Shown in pieces: positions 16,758-25,327 of a stretch of 64,000 nt of DNA. Location: positions 45,407 through 109,406 of the forward strand of contig DAORDH010000018.1 of the NCBI GenBank assembly GCA_035345875.1. The letters run 5' to 3'. How positions within the stretch are numbered: position 1 is the first letter of the stretch; every line of letters begins with the position of its first letter. The notes below the pieces were generated by a model. The model ran no database searches. It was given only the letters and a program-made list of their open reading frames with translations, and was not told the origin of the DNA. A program made the translations under genes and the position numbers. The DNA comes from UBA2033 sp035345875. Its GTDB lineage: Bacteria > Spirochaetota > Leptospiria > Leptospirales > Leptospiraceae.

Positions 16758-18864
16758 AGAATTTCTTCGGAGTTCTAATCTCTGGAACTTTAGGTTTTTC
16801 AGATAAATATATCTTAAAAGGTATAACTACTTTATTGGATTTATCTTTAGATAAATCCTGTAGAGTCCAAATAAAATTTCCTTCATCTAATTTACTCAAA
16901 TCCTTTATTTGATAAGAAGAATTCTTTGTTTTAGATTTTGCTATTAATGTTTTCTCACCATTTTTATTGTTATAGAGTTCTACTTCATATCTGGTATCTT
17001 TTTTAGTTTTTTCCCATCTCAGCGTGAGGCTATCTAAAGGAGACATATCGACTCTTTCGTTTCTAGTAGGGAAAATAGGTTTTAAAATTTCAACTTCTTC
17101 TATACTAAAAGATAAAATTGCACTTTTGGAAAGAATTGAACCGTCATCCGAAAAAGCTGTGACTTTCCAAAAGAAAGTTCCTTCGGTGGAAATCGAAAAT
17201 GAATTTGAAAGCTCTTGCGTTTTGATTGAATGTATTTTTTCTTGAAAGTCTTTACTTGCAGAAACTTCTAATAGATACTCTGCTTGAACTGGTAGTTTTT
17301 TCCATCTAAAAACAACAGGATTGTCTTTCATATCAAATTCAGATCCTGATTTGGGAGAGATTAATTCAATGGGTTGATTTTCAATAATTGAAAATTTTCT
17401 TATTTCAGATGGTGGTGTGTTTTTGCCATCTTGGCTAATGCCTATTACCCGCCAGAAATATGTTCCAAGCTCTAATTTTTTATTTAGTCTGATCTGGTTT
17501 GCGGTGACTGTTTCATTTATAGTAAGGGCTGAAAAATTATTGTTTTTAGAAACTTGAAAATTATACCTATTAATTTCTGCTAAATCTTTTGCCAGAAGTA
17601 TAATTTCAGATTTATCTTGCTGAATAGAAGTGATTGATTGTCCATCTGAAGGGCTAATTAATTGAGGGCTTTCTAAATCATTTTTTTTCTCGATGCTAAA
17701 TGAAATTGTTTTAGATGGGTCAACCTTGAATTCTTCTCTAATTGGATCAATGGAAATTCGAGCATAGTATTTACCAGGTTCTAAGTTATCTACTCCGAGG
17801 GACGTTAGATTGGTAGTAACGGATTTAATTATTTCGGAGAAATCCGATTTTCTACTAATATCTAATTTATAATTTCTTGCTGTTTCTAATTTATTCCAAG
17901 AAAAAGGAATGATAGGGGATACCGTAGTAAAGTTGAATGTCTGGTTTTTAGTAGGAGAGAGTAGAATAGGGGATGTAACTGTAAAGATTGTTATTTTTCG
18001 AAATGCACTGTATTCCCTAATAGAGCGTTTTTTTATTTTATCTTTTTCTGAACTGATTCTCCAATAATACGTTCCTTGCTGTAAGTTTAAAGCGATTGAA
18101 TTATTTTCTGCGTTAATGGATTGATAGATATTTTGGAACCTAGAGTCGTAAGCCAATTCAATTTTTAAATTCTTTGCATTTTTAGAATTCCAACTGAATG
18201 TAACGGATGGATTTTCTTTTTTGTCAGTAAGTATTGTTCCGTCTGCAGGGCTTTGCAATGATAAGTTAACTTCTGAAATTTCAATTTCTGCCTTGTTTAG
18301 TTTTGCCGATTCATTTTCTTTTATTTCTTTTTCTTGATTACCGGTCTTTAATTTTGCAGTTCCCTGATTTACCTGAAAAGTTAATTCTTCTTTACTTTTT
18401 TTTTCGAGTGTTAGATCAGAGTTTTTAACTTCTAGTGTATTGTTTCCTGATTTTATTTTAAGAGTTGTATCAGAATATCCATCTACTCTTTTAGAAAGGG
18501 ACATGGATCCGTAAGCAAAGTTCAGATTTATATCTCCTTCATTCATATCGATATAGATCATACTGTTTTCATTGATATTAATTTTAGTTTTATCTTTTAA
18601 GGTCAATACTGCATCTGAAAAACTACCAGATCGAATCGTATCTTTATTTCGAATCTGAAGCCCTGACTCAATGTTTTCCCAGATTACATCGGTGTCATAT
18701 TTTCTCTCAATTGTCTTATGCTTAAACGTTAGTGTGCCTACCACTTCATTGTCATTTCCTGTTGCACCCGAATGAATATTCTTGTAGAGTAATACAGAGG
18801 CAATCAGTATGATTAAAAGTAATAGTAAAATAACTAAATAAGATTTATCTTTTTTTAGATCCAT
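16747..18864 (-). CDS. FecR-domain protein with repeated Fn3-like domains
   Basis: 705 aa. A single N-terminal membrane helix (YLVILLLLLIILIASVLLY) is followed by a FecR domain (about residues 45-190), with the usual 'response to imposed charge' pattern: NKDTIRSGSFSDAVLTLKDKT, ENSMIYIDM and YGSMSLSKR. About five Ig/Fn3-like repeats follow, each opening with a Ser-Pro-x-x-Gly-like motif (SPADGTILTDKK, SPTKNQTFNF, SPSDGQSITS, SPKSGSEFDM, PTRNERVDMS). The repeats contain YWR/FWKV/LRWEK strands. The family is known from periplasmic sensing in spirochaetes and from FecR anti-sigma factors. It lies 3 nt after an adenylate cyclase gene. Confidence 0.8.
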   Translation of the reverse strand: MDLKKDKSYLVILLLLLIILIASVLLYKNIHSGATGNDNEVVGTLTFKHKTIERKYDTDVIWENIESGLQIRNKDTIRSGSFSDAVLTLKDKTKININENSMIYIDMNEGDINLNFAYGSMSLSKRVDGYSDTTLKIKSGNNTLEVKNSDLTLEKKSKEELTFQVNQGTAKLKTGNQEKEIKENESAKLNKAEIEISEVNLSLQSPADGTILTDKKENPSVTFSWNSKNAKNLKIELAYDSRFQNIYQSINAENNSIALNLQQGTYYWRISSEKDKIKKRSIREYSAFRKITIFTVTSPILLSPTKNQTFNFTTVSPIIPFSWNKLETARNYKLDISRKSDFSEIIKSVTTNLTSLGVDNLEPGKYYARISIDPIREEFKVDPSKTISFSIEKKNDLESPQLISPSDGQSITSIQQDKSEIILLAKDLAEINRYNFQVSKNNNFSALTINETVTANQIRLNKKLELGTYFWRVIGISQDGKNTPPSEIRKFSIIENQPIELISPKSGSEFDMKDNPVVFRWKKLPVQAEYLLEVSASKDFQEKIHSIKTQELSNSFSISTEGTFFWKVTAFSDDGSILSKSAILSFSIEEVEILKPIFPTRNERVDMSPLDSLTLRWEKTKKDTRYEVELYNNKNGEKTLIAKSKTKNSSYQIKDLSKLDEGNFIWTLQDLSKDKSNKVVIPFKIYLSEKPKVPEIRTPKKFYVE

Positions 18865-18867
18865 AGT

Positions 18868-21192
18868 CTATTTATGAGTTCTTGTATAAACTCCATCCCA
18901 ATTTGAGTCAGGTGGATTCGTTTTATAGAATTCACATCTCTCAATAAGTTGTCTGCATGCTTTATCTTTTTTTCCCTTTGCTTTTTCGGATTGCTGTAGA
19001 AACTGAATGGATTTGAGCCATTCTTTTCTTAGATAAGCTTTAAATCCTTCTTCGTATAAACCGGTGGCTTCTTTTATATTTGAAGATACATCTGTATGAT
19101 TAGAAATTAATTCATAGAGTTTTACTGGTTCATTTTTTCCTTTTACTCGAACCAAGTCTAGTTCTCTTGTAAACATTTCCTTCTCTATTTCCGTTTTTAC
19201 AGATTCAGAAATTAAAATATTAACTCCATAATCTTTTGCAGCCGCTTCTAAACGAGCAGCCAAGTTGACCGTATCGCCCATCATCGTATAAGAACCCATA
19301 GCATCGGTTCCCATGAATCCAACTTTTGCAAGTCCTGTATTTAGGCCAATCCGAATGTCCATCTCTTGTGCATCTTTAGAGTATAAGTTGTTTTTAGTCC
19401 AATATTCTCTTAGGTCTTTTAGTTTATGAATCATTTCTAGAGAAGCACGAGCTGCCTTTATATAATGCTCATTTACAGGGACAGGTGCACCGAATATTCC
19501 GACTATCGCATCTCCTATGTATTTATCTAGAACACCTTCATTGTTTTTTAATATAATTGTCATAGCAGAAAGGTATTCATTAAGTAATCCTGCAAGTTGA
19601 ACGGAATTTAATTGCTCACTGATTGTTGAGAAGCCTGCCACATCGGAGAAGAAGGCTGTAATCATTTTCTCATCCCCTCGTTTAAGGGCTGCTAAGTCTC
19701 GCATACCCTCAGATACCACAATAGGATCGATCATACTACCAAGCATGCTTTTAACTTTTTCTCTTTCTTCTAGTCCTTTAGCCATACTTTGAAAATAATC
19801 AGTTAGAACTCCAACTTCGTCATTGGTTGTTCTTTTGATCTCTAATTGAAAAATACCTTTTGAAATTTTAATTGTTTCATCGAGTAGTTTTAAAAGAGGA
19901 TTTGAGATAGATTTTGCAAATATAAATACGATGATAAGGGATACACAGATCGAAATGATCATAATCAAGATATTTCTTTGTTGAATTTGGTAAACTGCTT
20001 TATAGGCTAAGTCTTCCTCAACCACAGAAATAATACCTGCATTAGCAAATCCTAATTTTTGAAAGGCTCCTAAATATTTTTTTCCATCTGTGTCCTGAAA
20101 CGGTTTTAATTCGTTCTTTGCTTGACTCGTTAGCATTTGACGCACAATAGGGGTTGTCATAAAGTTTTTTCCAGAAGAAATAATCTTTGGATCTGGGTGA
20201 GCTAAAACCATTCCATCTTCATTTACCATGTATGTAGTATTGATTCCAGATTTTTTAAATGCATCCAAGATTTTTTCTAATCTTAATAGTATAACAAGTA
20301 TGTATTCAGATTTTTCTCCTTCTTCCAAAGGAATACTAATAGAGATTGTTGTTTCTTGTGTTCCAGGGCTGGTATTTAGAAGTGTAGGCACTCCTTCAAA
20401 AGATTTGGAAAAATATTTTAGATTTTGATGAATCGGCGAAATCACATCTTCTTCGGTAAGGGAAACTTTCTTTAAGTATTCCTGGTTAAAAATACTATCT
20501 ACTGTTTCCATTTTCCCATTTTCCTTTTTATATACACCTAGAAATAGAAAGCTATTGTCATTTTTGAAGTATTGTTCAATGAAAAATCTTTTTTGAGAAT
20601 TGCTTTTAAATTCTTGTTTGAGTGTAAGGGCTAGAATTTTTCCCTTATTGATTTCTGCGACAAGGTCAGTTACTACTTTGGAATTAATAATTCGCACAAT
20701 ATCTAAGTTGTTCTGATCAATTCTTTTCTGATTATCATCCTTAAAGAAATAAGTGGCGAGTGCAATCATAACTGAAACGGTAGTTGCAATCACGATTGAT
20801 ATAACCAACATCATTTTTAACTGAAGAGAATATTTTGCTTTTGATGTAGGCTTATCGGGTGTAGCCGTATCTGAGTTTACTTTTTCAGTAGAAGTGGAAG
20901 GTGTTTCTCTTAAATTCTCCATTTTGGCAAGAAAGCCAGTTTTTTGAGTTTTGGGTTTTGGATTTTTTTCAATGCTAGAATTAGAACTTAGTTCATCACC
21001 CTTTGTTTTCTCATCTACTAATTTTGGCTTTTGAACTTCTTTCGAAGTTTCATCAGAATTTGGTTCCAGATTGTTTTCGATTGATTTATGAATCTCTGTT
21101 ATACTTGTGTTGATATCGAGTATAGGAATCGCGTCCATCGTAAAGTCAGGAGTATACTGAATTCGGTTTTTTTCTGGTTTATTTTCTTCCAT
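18868..21192 (-). CDS. Membrane-bound class III adenylate cyclase with Cache-like sensor and HAMP
   Basis: 774 aa. A low-complexity charged cytoplasmic N-terminus of ~120 residues comes first. TM1 (MMLVISIVIATTVSVMIALA) leads into a ~280-residue extracytoplasmic Cache-like domain (TYMVNEDGMVLAHPDPKII, KYLGAFQKLG). TM2 (ILIMIISICVSLIIVFIFA) is followed by HAMP and the cyclase catalytic domain. Metal-binding Asp residues are in FFSDVAGFS and DKYIGDAIVG. The substrate-selecting positions appear to be Lys (LDKYIGD) and Thr (YTMMGDTVN), the pair seen in CyaB1-like adenylate cyclases. A short C-terminal TPR-like tail follows. The longest frame begins with TTG at 21228; I prefer the ATG at 21192. 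First gene of a three-gene operon. Confidence 0.88.
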   Translation of the reverse strand: MEENKPEKNRIQYTPDFTMDAIPILDINTSITEIHKSIENNLEPNSDETSKEVQKPKLVDEKTKGDELSSNSSIEKNPKPKTQKTGFLAKMENLRETPSTSTEKVNSDTATPDKPTSKAKYSLQLKMMLVISIVIATTVSVMIALATYFFKDDNQKRIDQNNLDIVRIINSKVVTDLVAEINKGKILALTLKQEFKSNSQKRFFIEQYFKNDNSFLFLGVYKKENGKMETVDSIFNQEYLKKVSLTEEDVISPIHQNLKYFSKSFEGVPTLLNTSPGTQETTISISIPLEEGEKSEYILVILLRLEKILDAFKKSGINTTYMVNEDGMVLAHPDPKIISSGKNFMTTPIVRQMLTSQAKNELKPFQDTDGKKYLGAFQKLGFANAGIISVVEEDLAYKAVYQIQQRNILIMIISICVSLIIVFIFAKSISNPLLKLLDETIKISKGIFQLEIKRTTNDEVGVLTDYFQSMAKGLEEREKVKSMLGSMIDPIVVSEGMRDLAALKRGDEKMITAFFSDVAGFSTISEQLNSVQLAGLLNEYLSAMTIILKNNEGVLDKYIGDAIVGIFGAPVPVNEHYIKAARASLEMIHKLKDLREYWTKNNLYSKDAQEMDIRIGLNTGLAKVGFMGTDAMGSYTMMGDTVNLAARLEAAAKDYGVNILISESVKTEIEKEMFTRELDLVRVKGKNEPVKLYELISNHTDVSSNIKEATGLYEEGFKAYLRKEWLKSIQFLQQSEKAKGKKDKACRQLIERCEFYKTNPPDSNWDGVYTRTHK

Positions 21193-21347
21193 AATACATT
21201 TTATAAATTCAAGGCGGTAAAATAGCAAATAATTCTATATTTGTCAATAAATTTTATATGTATCGAATAGAAAGTTTCAACTAGTATGTCCTAAAAAATG
21301 CATACCAGTAGATTTTTTAATCGAATTTTCTTGAAAAGAAGGTATTC

Positions 21348-21353
21348 TATAAT
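21348..21353 (+). promoter_or_regulatory. Candidate -10 box (TATAAT) for the DUF1554 lipoprotein gene
   Basis: A perfect TATAAT lies 51 nt before the chosen ATG in the divergent gap between the cyclase and lipoprotein genes. The matching -35 position is poor, so this is only a candidate. Confidence 0.3.
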
Positions 21354-21403
21354 TGTTGTTTAGAAAAAATAAGACCATTTCCGAGAAATGGAATGAAATA
21401 GAT

Positions 21404-22570
21404 ATGAAAACAAATCTGTTTATAATAGGAACAATCATTTTACTCGCTCAGTGTAGACCAAACCTAGATAAATCTGAGATACCATCCATTAGCTATCTAC
21501 TTTATAAGCAAAATAAGAATACAAATACACTTAGTTTTGCCTATCCTAGTCAATCCTATTCCTTTTTAGTAAATGTTCCAATTGCAACACAAAGTCCAGT
21601 TGCATCCACTGTCTTTGATTCTTATTCTGTCAGTCCTGCTTTGCCTTTAGGCTTAATTTTTGATACAAAAACAGGTCAAATATCGGGAACTCCTACAACT
21701 GCAAGTCCTTCATCAAGTTATACTATAACGGCAACGAATTCACAAGGCTCTGCAACATTTACTATTAGCATCACCGTTACCAATTCACCTCCTACAGGAC
21801 TTGCTTTTACCGGAAGTCCATTTTCTTGGACAGAAAATCAATCTATTACTGTTACTCCTGTTGTAGTTGGAGTTGTAACAAATTGTATCTCTACACCTAA
21901 TTTACCTACGGGGCTAACAATCAGTAGCTCTTGTGTGATCTCTGGAATTCCTACCATTGTGCAGGGAATAACTACCTATACAATAACTGCTTCCAATATT
22001 TATGGAAGCATTTCTGTTGCTGTGGATATAGCGATATTAGCCTCTCCTATTAAGAGAATATTTGTAACGAATAGTGGATATACACCTAACGTCGCTTTTA
22101 ATAATTTAGCTACGGCTGATAATATCTGCAATACTGATTCTGCAAAACCAGCAGGGTTGGGAACCTATGCGGCGATGATTGCAATTCCTCTGCTTCGAGT
22201 TGCTTGCACTCTTCCAAATTGCCCAGGAGGAAACGGAGAACATATAGGCTGGATTTTTCAAGCGAATAAAAATTATTACCAAGCAGATGGAATTACTTTG
22301 ATTGGGACGACAGACGCAAATGGTCTAATGCCACCCACATTTGTAAACCCAGCAACTGGAAACGCAAAGTATTGGACGGGAATAAATGTAGATTGGACAA
22401 CAGCAGTTGCGAATAATTGTGTCAATTGGACAAGTAATGCGGGTGGAATTTATGGAAATTGTGGTGGATCTGGTTCTGGTCCGAATACATCTCCTGGTAA
22501 TTTATTAAATAGTTGGGGTGGCACTGTTGCCTGTAATGCACCACAACAACTTTTATGTATAGAACAGTAA
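21404..22570 (+). CDS. Lipoprotein with two putative Ig domains and a C-terminal DUF1554 domain
   Basis: 388 aa. The signal peptide ends in a lipobox (IILLAQC, lipidated Cys17). Two putative-Ig repeats follow, each containing the LPxGL...G.ISGTPT pattern (LPLGLIFDTKTGQISGTPT; LPTGLTISSSCVISGIPT). The C-terminus is a DUF1554 domain (KRIFVTNSGYTPNV, ADNICNTDSAKPAGLGTYAAM, YWTGINVDWTTA, ACNAPQQLLCIEQ) with several Cys probably in disulfides. DUF1554 is best known from surface lipoproteins of Leptospira. ATG 21404 was chosen because it starts directly before the signal peptide; an upstream TTG frame would bury it. Likely surface exposed. Confidence 0.85.
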   Translation: MKTNLFIIGTIILLAQCRPNLDKSEIPSISYLLYKQNKNTNTLSFAYPSQSYSFLVNVPIATQSPVASTVFDSYSVSPALPLGLIFDTKTGQISGTPTTASPSSSYTITATNSQGSATFTISITVTNSPPTGLAFTGSPFSWTENQSITVTPVVVGVVTNCISTPNLPTGLTISSSCVISGIPTIVQGITTYTITASNIYGSISVAVDIAILASPIKRIFVTNSGYTPNVAFNNLATADNICNTDSAKPAGLGTYAAMIAIPLLRVACTLPNCPGGNGEHIGWIFQANKNYYQADGITLIGTTDANGLMPPTFVNPATGNAKYWTGINVDWTTAVANNCVNWTSNAGGIYGNCGGSGSGPNTSPGNLLNSWGGTVACNAPQQLLCIEQ

Positions 22571-22624
22571 ATCACCAAATTTTAATGATTTGCCTTGGTT
22601 TATTTTAGTTTAATTAAAATCGAA

Positions 22625-23668
22625 TTAGATTTTTCCATTTGGTGTAATAATAAACCGAATTGGATTTCCTTTTCTGTGATACAAATCCTCTAGGCATTCA
22701 TTTACTTCTTCGAGTGGATGATGAGAAGTTATCGATGTGGATAAATCTAATTTGCCGCTGGAATAGAGTTCAATTAACTCAGGAATGGCTCTTGCATCGC
22801 AACCTAAGGAACCAGAGATTGAAATTTGCTTATTGATGACCATAAAAGGAAATCCAATTTTAAACGGATGTTTTCCAATTCCAGCCATAACCATTCTGCC
22901 CCCAGGGTTCATTGCTCGAATAGAGTCTTCAATATTAGAATAATAACCAGAGAAATCTAACATTAGATCGATACCTTTCGATACCTCTTGCAAAGCCTTT
23001 CCGGAATTTTTAACTTTCTTTAAATTGATTAATTCATCAGCTTTGTATTTGGAAGCATTCTCAAGAGCTCCCTCATCAATATCGAGAGCAATTACTTTGC
23101 TAGCACCTAACGCACGTGCCAGTGTCACCGCATGTATTCCAAGTCCTCCACAGCCATAAATAGCAACAGTGTCACCTGTTTGAATTTTTCCAACGTATTT
23201 AAGTGCGTGATAGGGAGTAGAGACAGCATCAGCTAGGATTGCTCCTTGATCGAATGGTATATTTTCTGGAAGTTTGGTTAAATGTCTCTCTTCAATATGA
23301 ACATATTCTGCAAATGCTCCATCCATTTTTGCTCCAAGGACTTGAACATCGGGGCATAAGTTATGTCTGCCATTTATACATTGTTCACATTTCCCACAAC
23401 CAAGACCAGAAGCAATTACAACCCGATCCCCTTTTTTAAATCTTTTTACACTCTCTCCGATTTCGCTTACAACTCCGGAGGCTTCATGTCCTAATATTGT
23501 AGGGTAGTGTTTGAGTCTTACTTGTTTGTGAATAGTCATGTGAATATCTGATCCACATACCCCACAGCATTTAATATCTACCTTTACTTGGTTTGGTTGT
23601 AACTCAGGCAAGGTAACATCTTCAATTTTTAAATGAGATGCGTTTGAATAAAGAACTCCTGCTTTCAT
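22625..23668 (-). CDS. Zinc-dependent medium-chain alcohol dehydrogenase
   Basis: 347 aa. It has the catalytic zinc ligands Cys38 (CGVCGSDIH) and His61-Glu62 (GHEASG). The structural zinc lobe is C91-x2-C94-x2-C97-x7-C105. The NAD(P)-binding Rossmann motif is YGCGGLGIHAVTLARALGA, with Asp at the end of beta-2 (VIALDID), which favours NAD. AAGGAG precedes the ATG. The substrate is unknown; neighbours on the same strand suggest lipid or hydroxy-acid metabolism. It is separated from the upstream DUF6285 gene by ~200 bp containing repeat sequence, so it may have its own promoter. Confidence 0.93.
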   Translation of the reverse strand: MKAGVLYSNASHLKIEDVTLPELQPNQVKVDIKCCGVCGSDIHMTIHKQVRLKHYPTILGHEASGVVSEIGESVKRFKKGDRVVIASGLGCGKCEQCINGRHNLCPDVQVLGAKMDGAFAEYVHIEERHLTKLPENIPFDQGAILADAVSTPYHALKYVGKIQTGDTVAIYGCGGLGIHAVTLARALGASKVIALDIDEGALENASKYKADELINLKKVKNSGKALQEVSKGIDLMLDFSGYYSNIEDSIRAMNPGGRMVMAGIGKHPFKIGFPFMVINKQISISGSLGCDARAIPELIELYSSGKLDLSTSITSHHPLEEVNECLEDLYHRKGNPIRFIITPNGKI

Positions 23669-23736
23669 TGAATACTCCTTGTATGAAAAAGATTTTCACC
23701 TATTGCCACAACTAGCGGCAATGGATTTTGACTGGA

Positions 23737-23860
23737 AACACAGATAAAAGAAGGGTAAACACCGATGCGCTTATGATTCAATTTCGAGTAAGCCTCATTT
23801 AATCCATGCCTTTTGATCCTACAAATTTTAATTAAACTACTTTCGGTTTTCATCGGTGGT
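23737..23860. repeat. Degenerate extragenic repeat with CACCGATG/CATCGGTG ends
   Basis: CACCGATG near 23760-23767 is inverted against CATCGGTG at 23851-23858. Read on the minus strand, 23841-23860 begins ACCACCGATGAAAAC, which matches ACCACCGATGAACAC at 60161-60175 with one difference. It is probably a decayed member of a dispersed repeat family. Confidence 0.45.
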
Positions 23861-23874
23861 AAATCTAAAATGTT

Positions 23875-24291
23875 TTATTCCCCTGCGTTAAAGCGAGGGT
23901 TGGCGATCTTTAGTTTTTCGTTTAACGATTCTTTTACTAGATTCCAAAGGTCTTTATCTTCATTTGCTACTTTTCTTTTGCGGATATATTCTGTTAGCTT
24001 CTCATTTAAAGACTTACATCTTTCCATTTTCGCGATATAGTTTGCATCATCTATGTCTTCATTTACGAATGAGATTGAATTTTCTCTTAAAAAATTAGAA
24101 ATTCTACTAATTTCATTGTCTAGATAGATTTCTCCATATTTTAATTCGCGACCAATTACACCGAGCATATTCCAACTCACTAAGGTCTTATAGGAAAGCC
24201 CATCATTGTCTTTGATTGCTGGCATTACTTCTTTTATAAGTAAATCTTGAATTGCCTCTAAAAGTGCATTTGCATCCGGTCTATCCTGCAT
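23875..24291 (-). CDS. DUF6285 domain protein, partner of the adjacent phosphotransferase
   Basis: 138 aa. The opening (MQDRPDANALLEAIQDLL) and the ending (SLNEKLKIANPRFNAGE) match the DUF6285 pattern, in which a 'DRP...LL' start and 'KL..ANPR' end are conserved. The helical middle has no catalytic motif. It overlaps the phosphotransferase gene by 11 nt, so the two are likely made together. Such small proteins often sit next to APH-like kinases in acyl-CoA catabolic operons. A role as a kinase subunit is inference by analogy with the LvaA/LvaB pair of Pseudomonas levulinate degradation. Confidence 0.75.
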   Translation of the reverse strand: MQDRPDANALLEAIQDLLIKEVMPAIKDNDGLSYKTLVSWNMLGVIGRELKYGEIYLDNEISRISNFLRENSISFVNEDIDDANYIAKMERCKSLNEKLTEYIRKRKVANEDKDLWNLVKESLNEKLKIANPRFNAGE

Positions 24292-25327
24292 TTTCTATTA
24301 ACCTCATTGCTTCAAATTCCATTTCACAAGTTCTTCTACCAATAGCCGCAAGTTCGATCCCTTTATCAGCTCCACTTAAATGTCTTTCTGCCTGTTGTGC
24401 AGAGCCGAGTGCCCAGCGGATATTTCCCATTATTTCCCAATAGGTTACTTTTTCTGGATCTAGTTTAATACCTGAATACTTTTCATAGAGAGAATAAAAT
24501 TCATTTCGATCTGCAAAGCCACCGGCTTCTTTATTTAATTTTCCAAATCTCCAATCTCTCATACATAACCAAGCTACATCTTCGTGTCTATCTCCCCAAT
24601 GTGCAAATTCCCAATCTACAATGCCTTCTAAGCCGTTAGGTGATACCATGAAGTTACCTGTTCTAAAATCACCATGAACTAAAACCTCATCATCTGTAGA
24701 TACTGCATTTTTCTCAAGCCAGTTTAAGATTAATTCCATTGCTGGATGTGGCTCTTGTAGTTTTGGAATCTGAGCCCTCAGTTCTTCGATTGCTTCAAGC
24801 GCAATACTGTTAGGTAATTTTCCAGAATGCCTAGTTAAGCTTTTTCTTAAATCCTCATCTTTACAAAGATTGGGAGTAATTTTATGAATTTTTGCTAGGT
24901 TTTCTGCCAGTTCTTCTGTAATTTTTTTTCGAACTTTATTTAGAGAAGGATCTTTTACTACATAACGACCTGTTGCTTTACCTGAAATACGTTCCATGAA
25001 ATAGAAAGGACTTCCAATCACATCTTCTTTTGTTTCAAGCCAATAAGGCTTCGGAGTTTTTACTCCATGACTAGAAGTAATTTCACAAACTTTAAATTCA
25101 TCAATCCTAGAAAGACTTGCTAAAAGAGAAGCGCCTTTATCAGTTCGAAATACCAATCTATGCTCACCGCTAAACTCTCCATTGTTTATGTTTAAGTCGA
25201 GTAGGTAATTATCTTGGCATGCACCACCACTCAGAGGTATCATGTTTGTAACGTTTGCATTGCCTCTGAGTCTATCGGTTAAATAAGATTCTAATTTGCT
25301 TTTTAAGTCCTCTTTTGATATAGTCAT
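24281..25327 (-). CDS. Phosphotransferase (APH/ACAD10-like kinase) family protein
   Basis: 348 aa. The kinase core has VLVHGDFRTGNFM (catalytic loop with Asp and Asn) and GIVDWEFAHWGDRHEDVAW (DFG-equivalent Asp and the following conserved segment), as in the ACAD10 N-terminal kinase and LvaA-like enzymes. The N-terminal lobe has LSGGACQDNYLLDL, a typical nucleotide-binding opening of this subfamily. Members phosphorylate hydroxyacyl-CoA-type substrates rather than antibiotics, so I would not call this a resistance gene. ATG 25327 overlaps the stop of the upstream hydrolase by ATGA; an in-frame TTG further upstream is less likely. Confidence 0.88.
   Translation of the reverse strand: MTISKEDLKSKLESYLTDRLRGNANVTNMIPLSGGACQDNYLLDLNINNGEFSGEHRLVFRTDKGASLLASLSRIDEFKVCEITSSHGVKTPKPYWLETKEDVIGSPFYFMERISGKATGRYVVKDPSLNKVRKKITEELAENLAKIHKITPNLCKDEDLRKSLTRHSGKLPNSIALEAIEELRAQIPKLQEPHPAMELILNWLEKNAVSTDDEVLVHGDFRTGNFMVSPNGLEGIVDWEFAHWGDRHEDVAWLCMRDWRFGKLNKEAGGFADRNEFYSLYEKYSGIKLDPEKVTYWEIMGNIRWALGSAQQAERHLSGADKGIELAAIGRRTCEMEFEAMRLIENAG

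Noticed and set aside
22568..22591. Terminator between the DUF1554 lipoprotein and alcohol dehydrogenase genes
   Set aside because: Only a 6-bp AAATCA/TGATTT stem without a following T-run on either strand.
24281..25327. Aminoglycoside resistance gene
   Set aside because: The protein belongs to the ACAD10/LvaA-like branch and sits in a metabolic operon with DUF6285; nothing points to drug modification.
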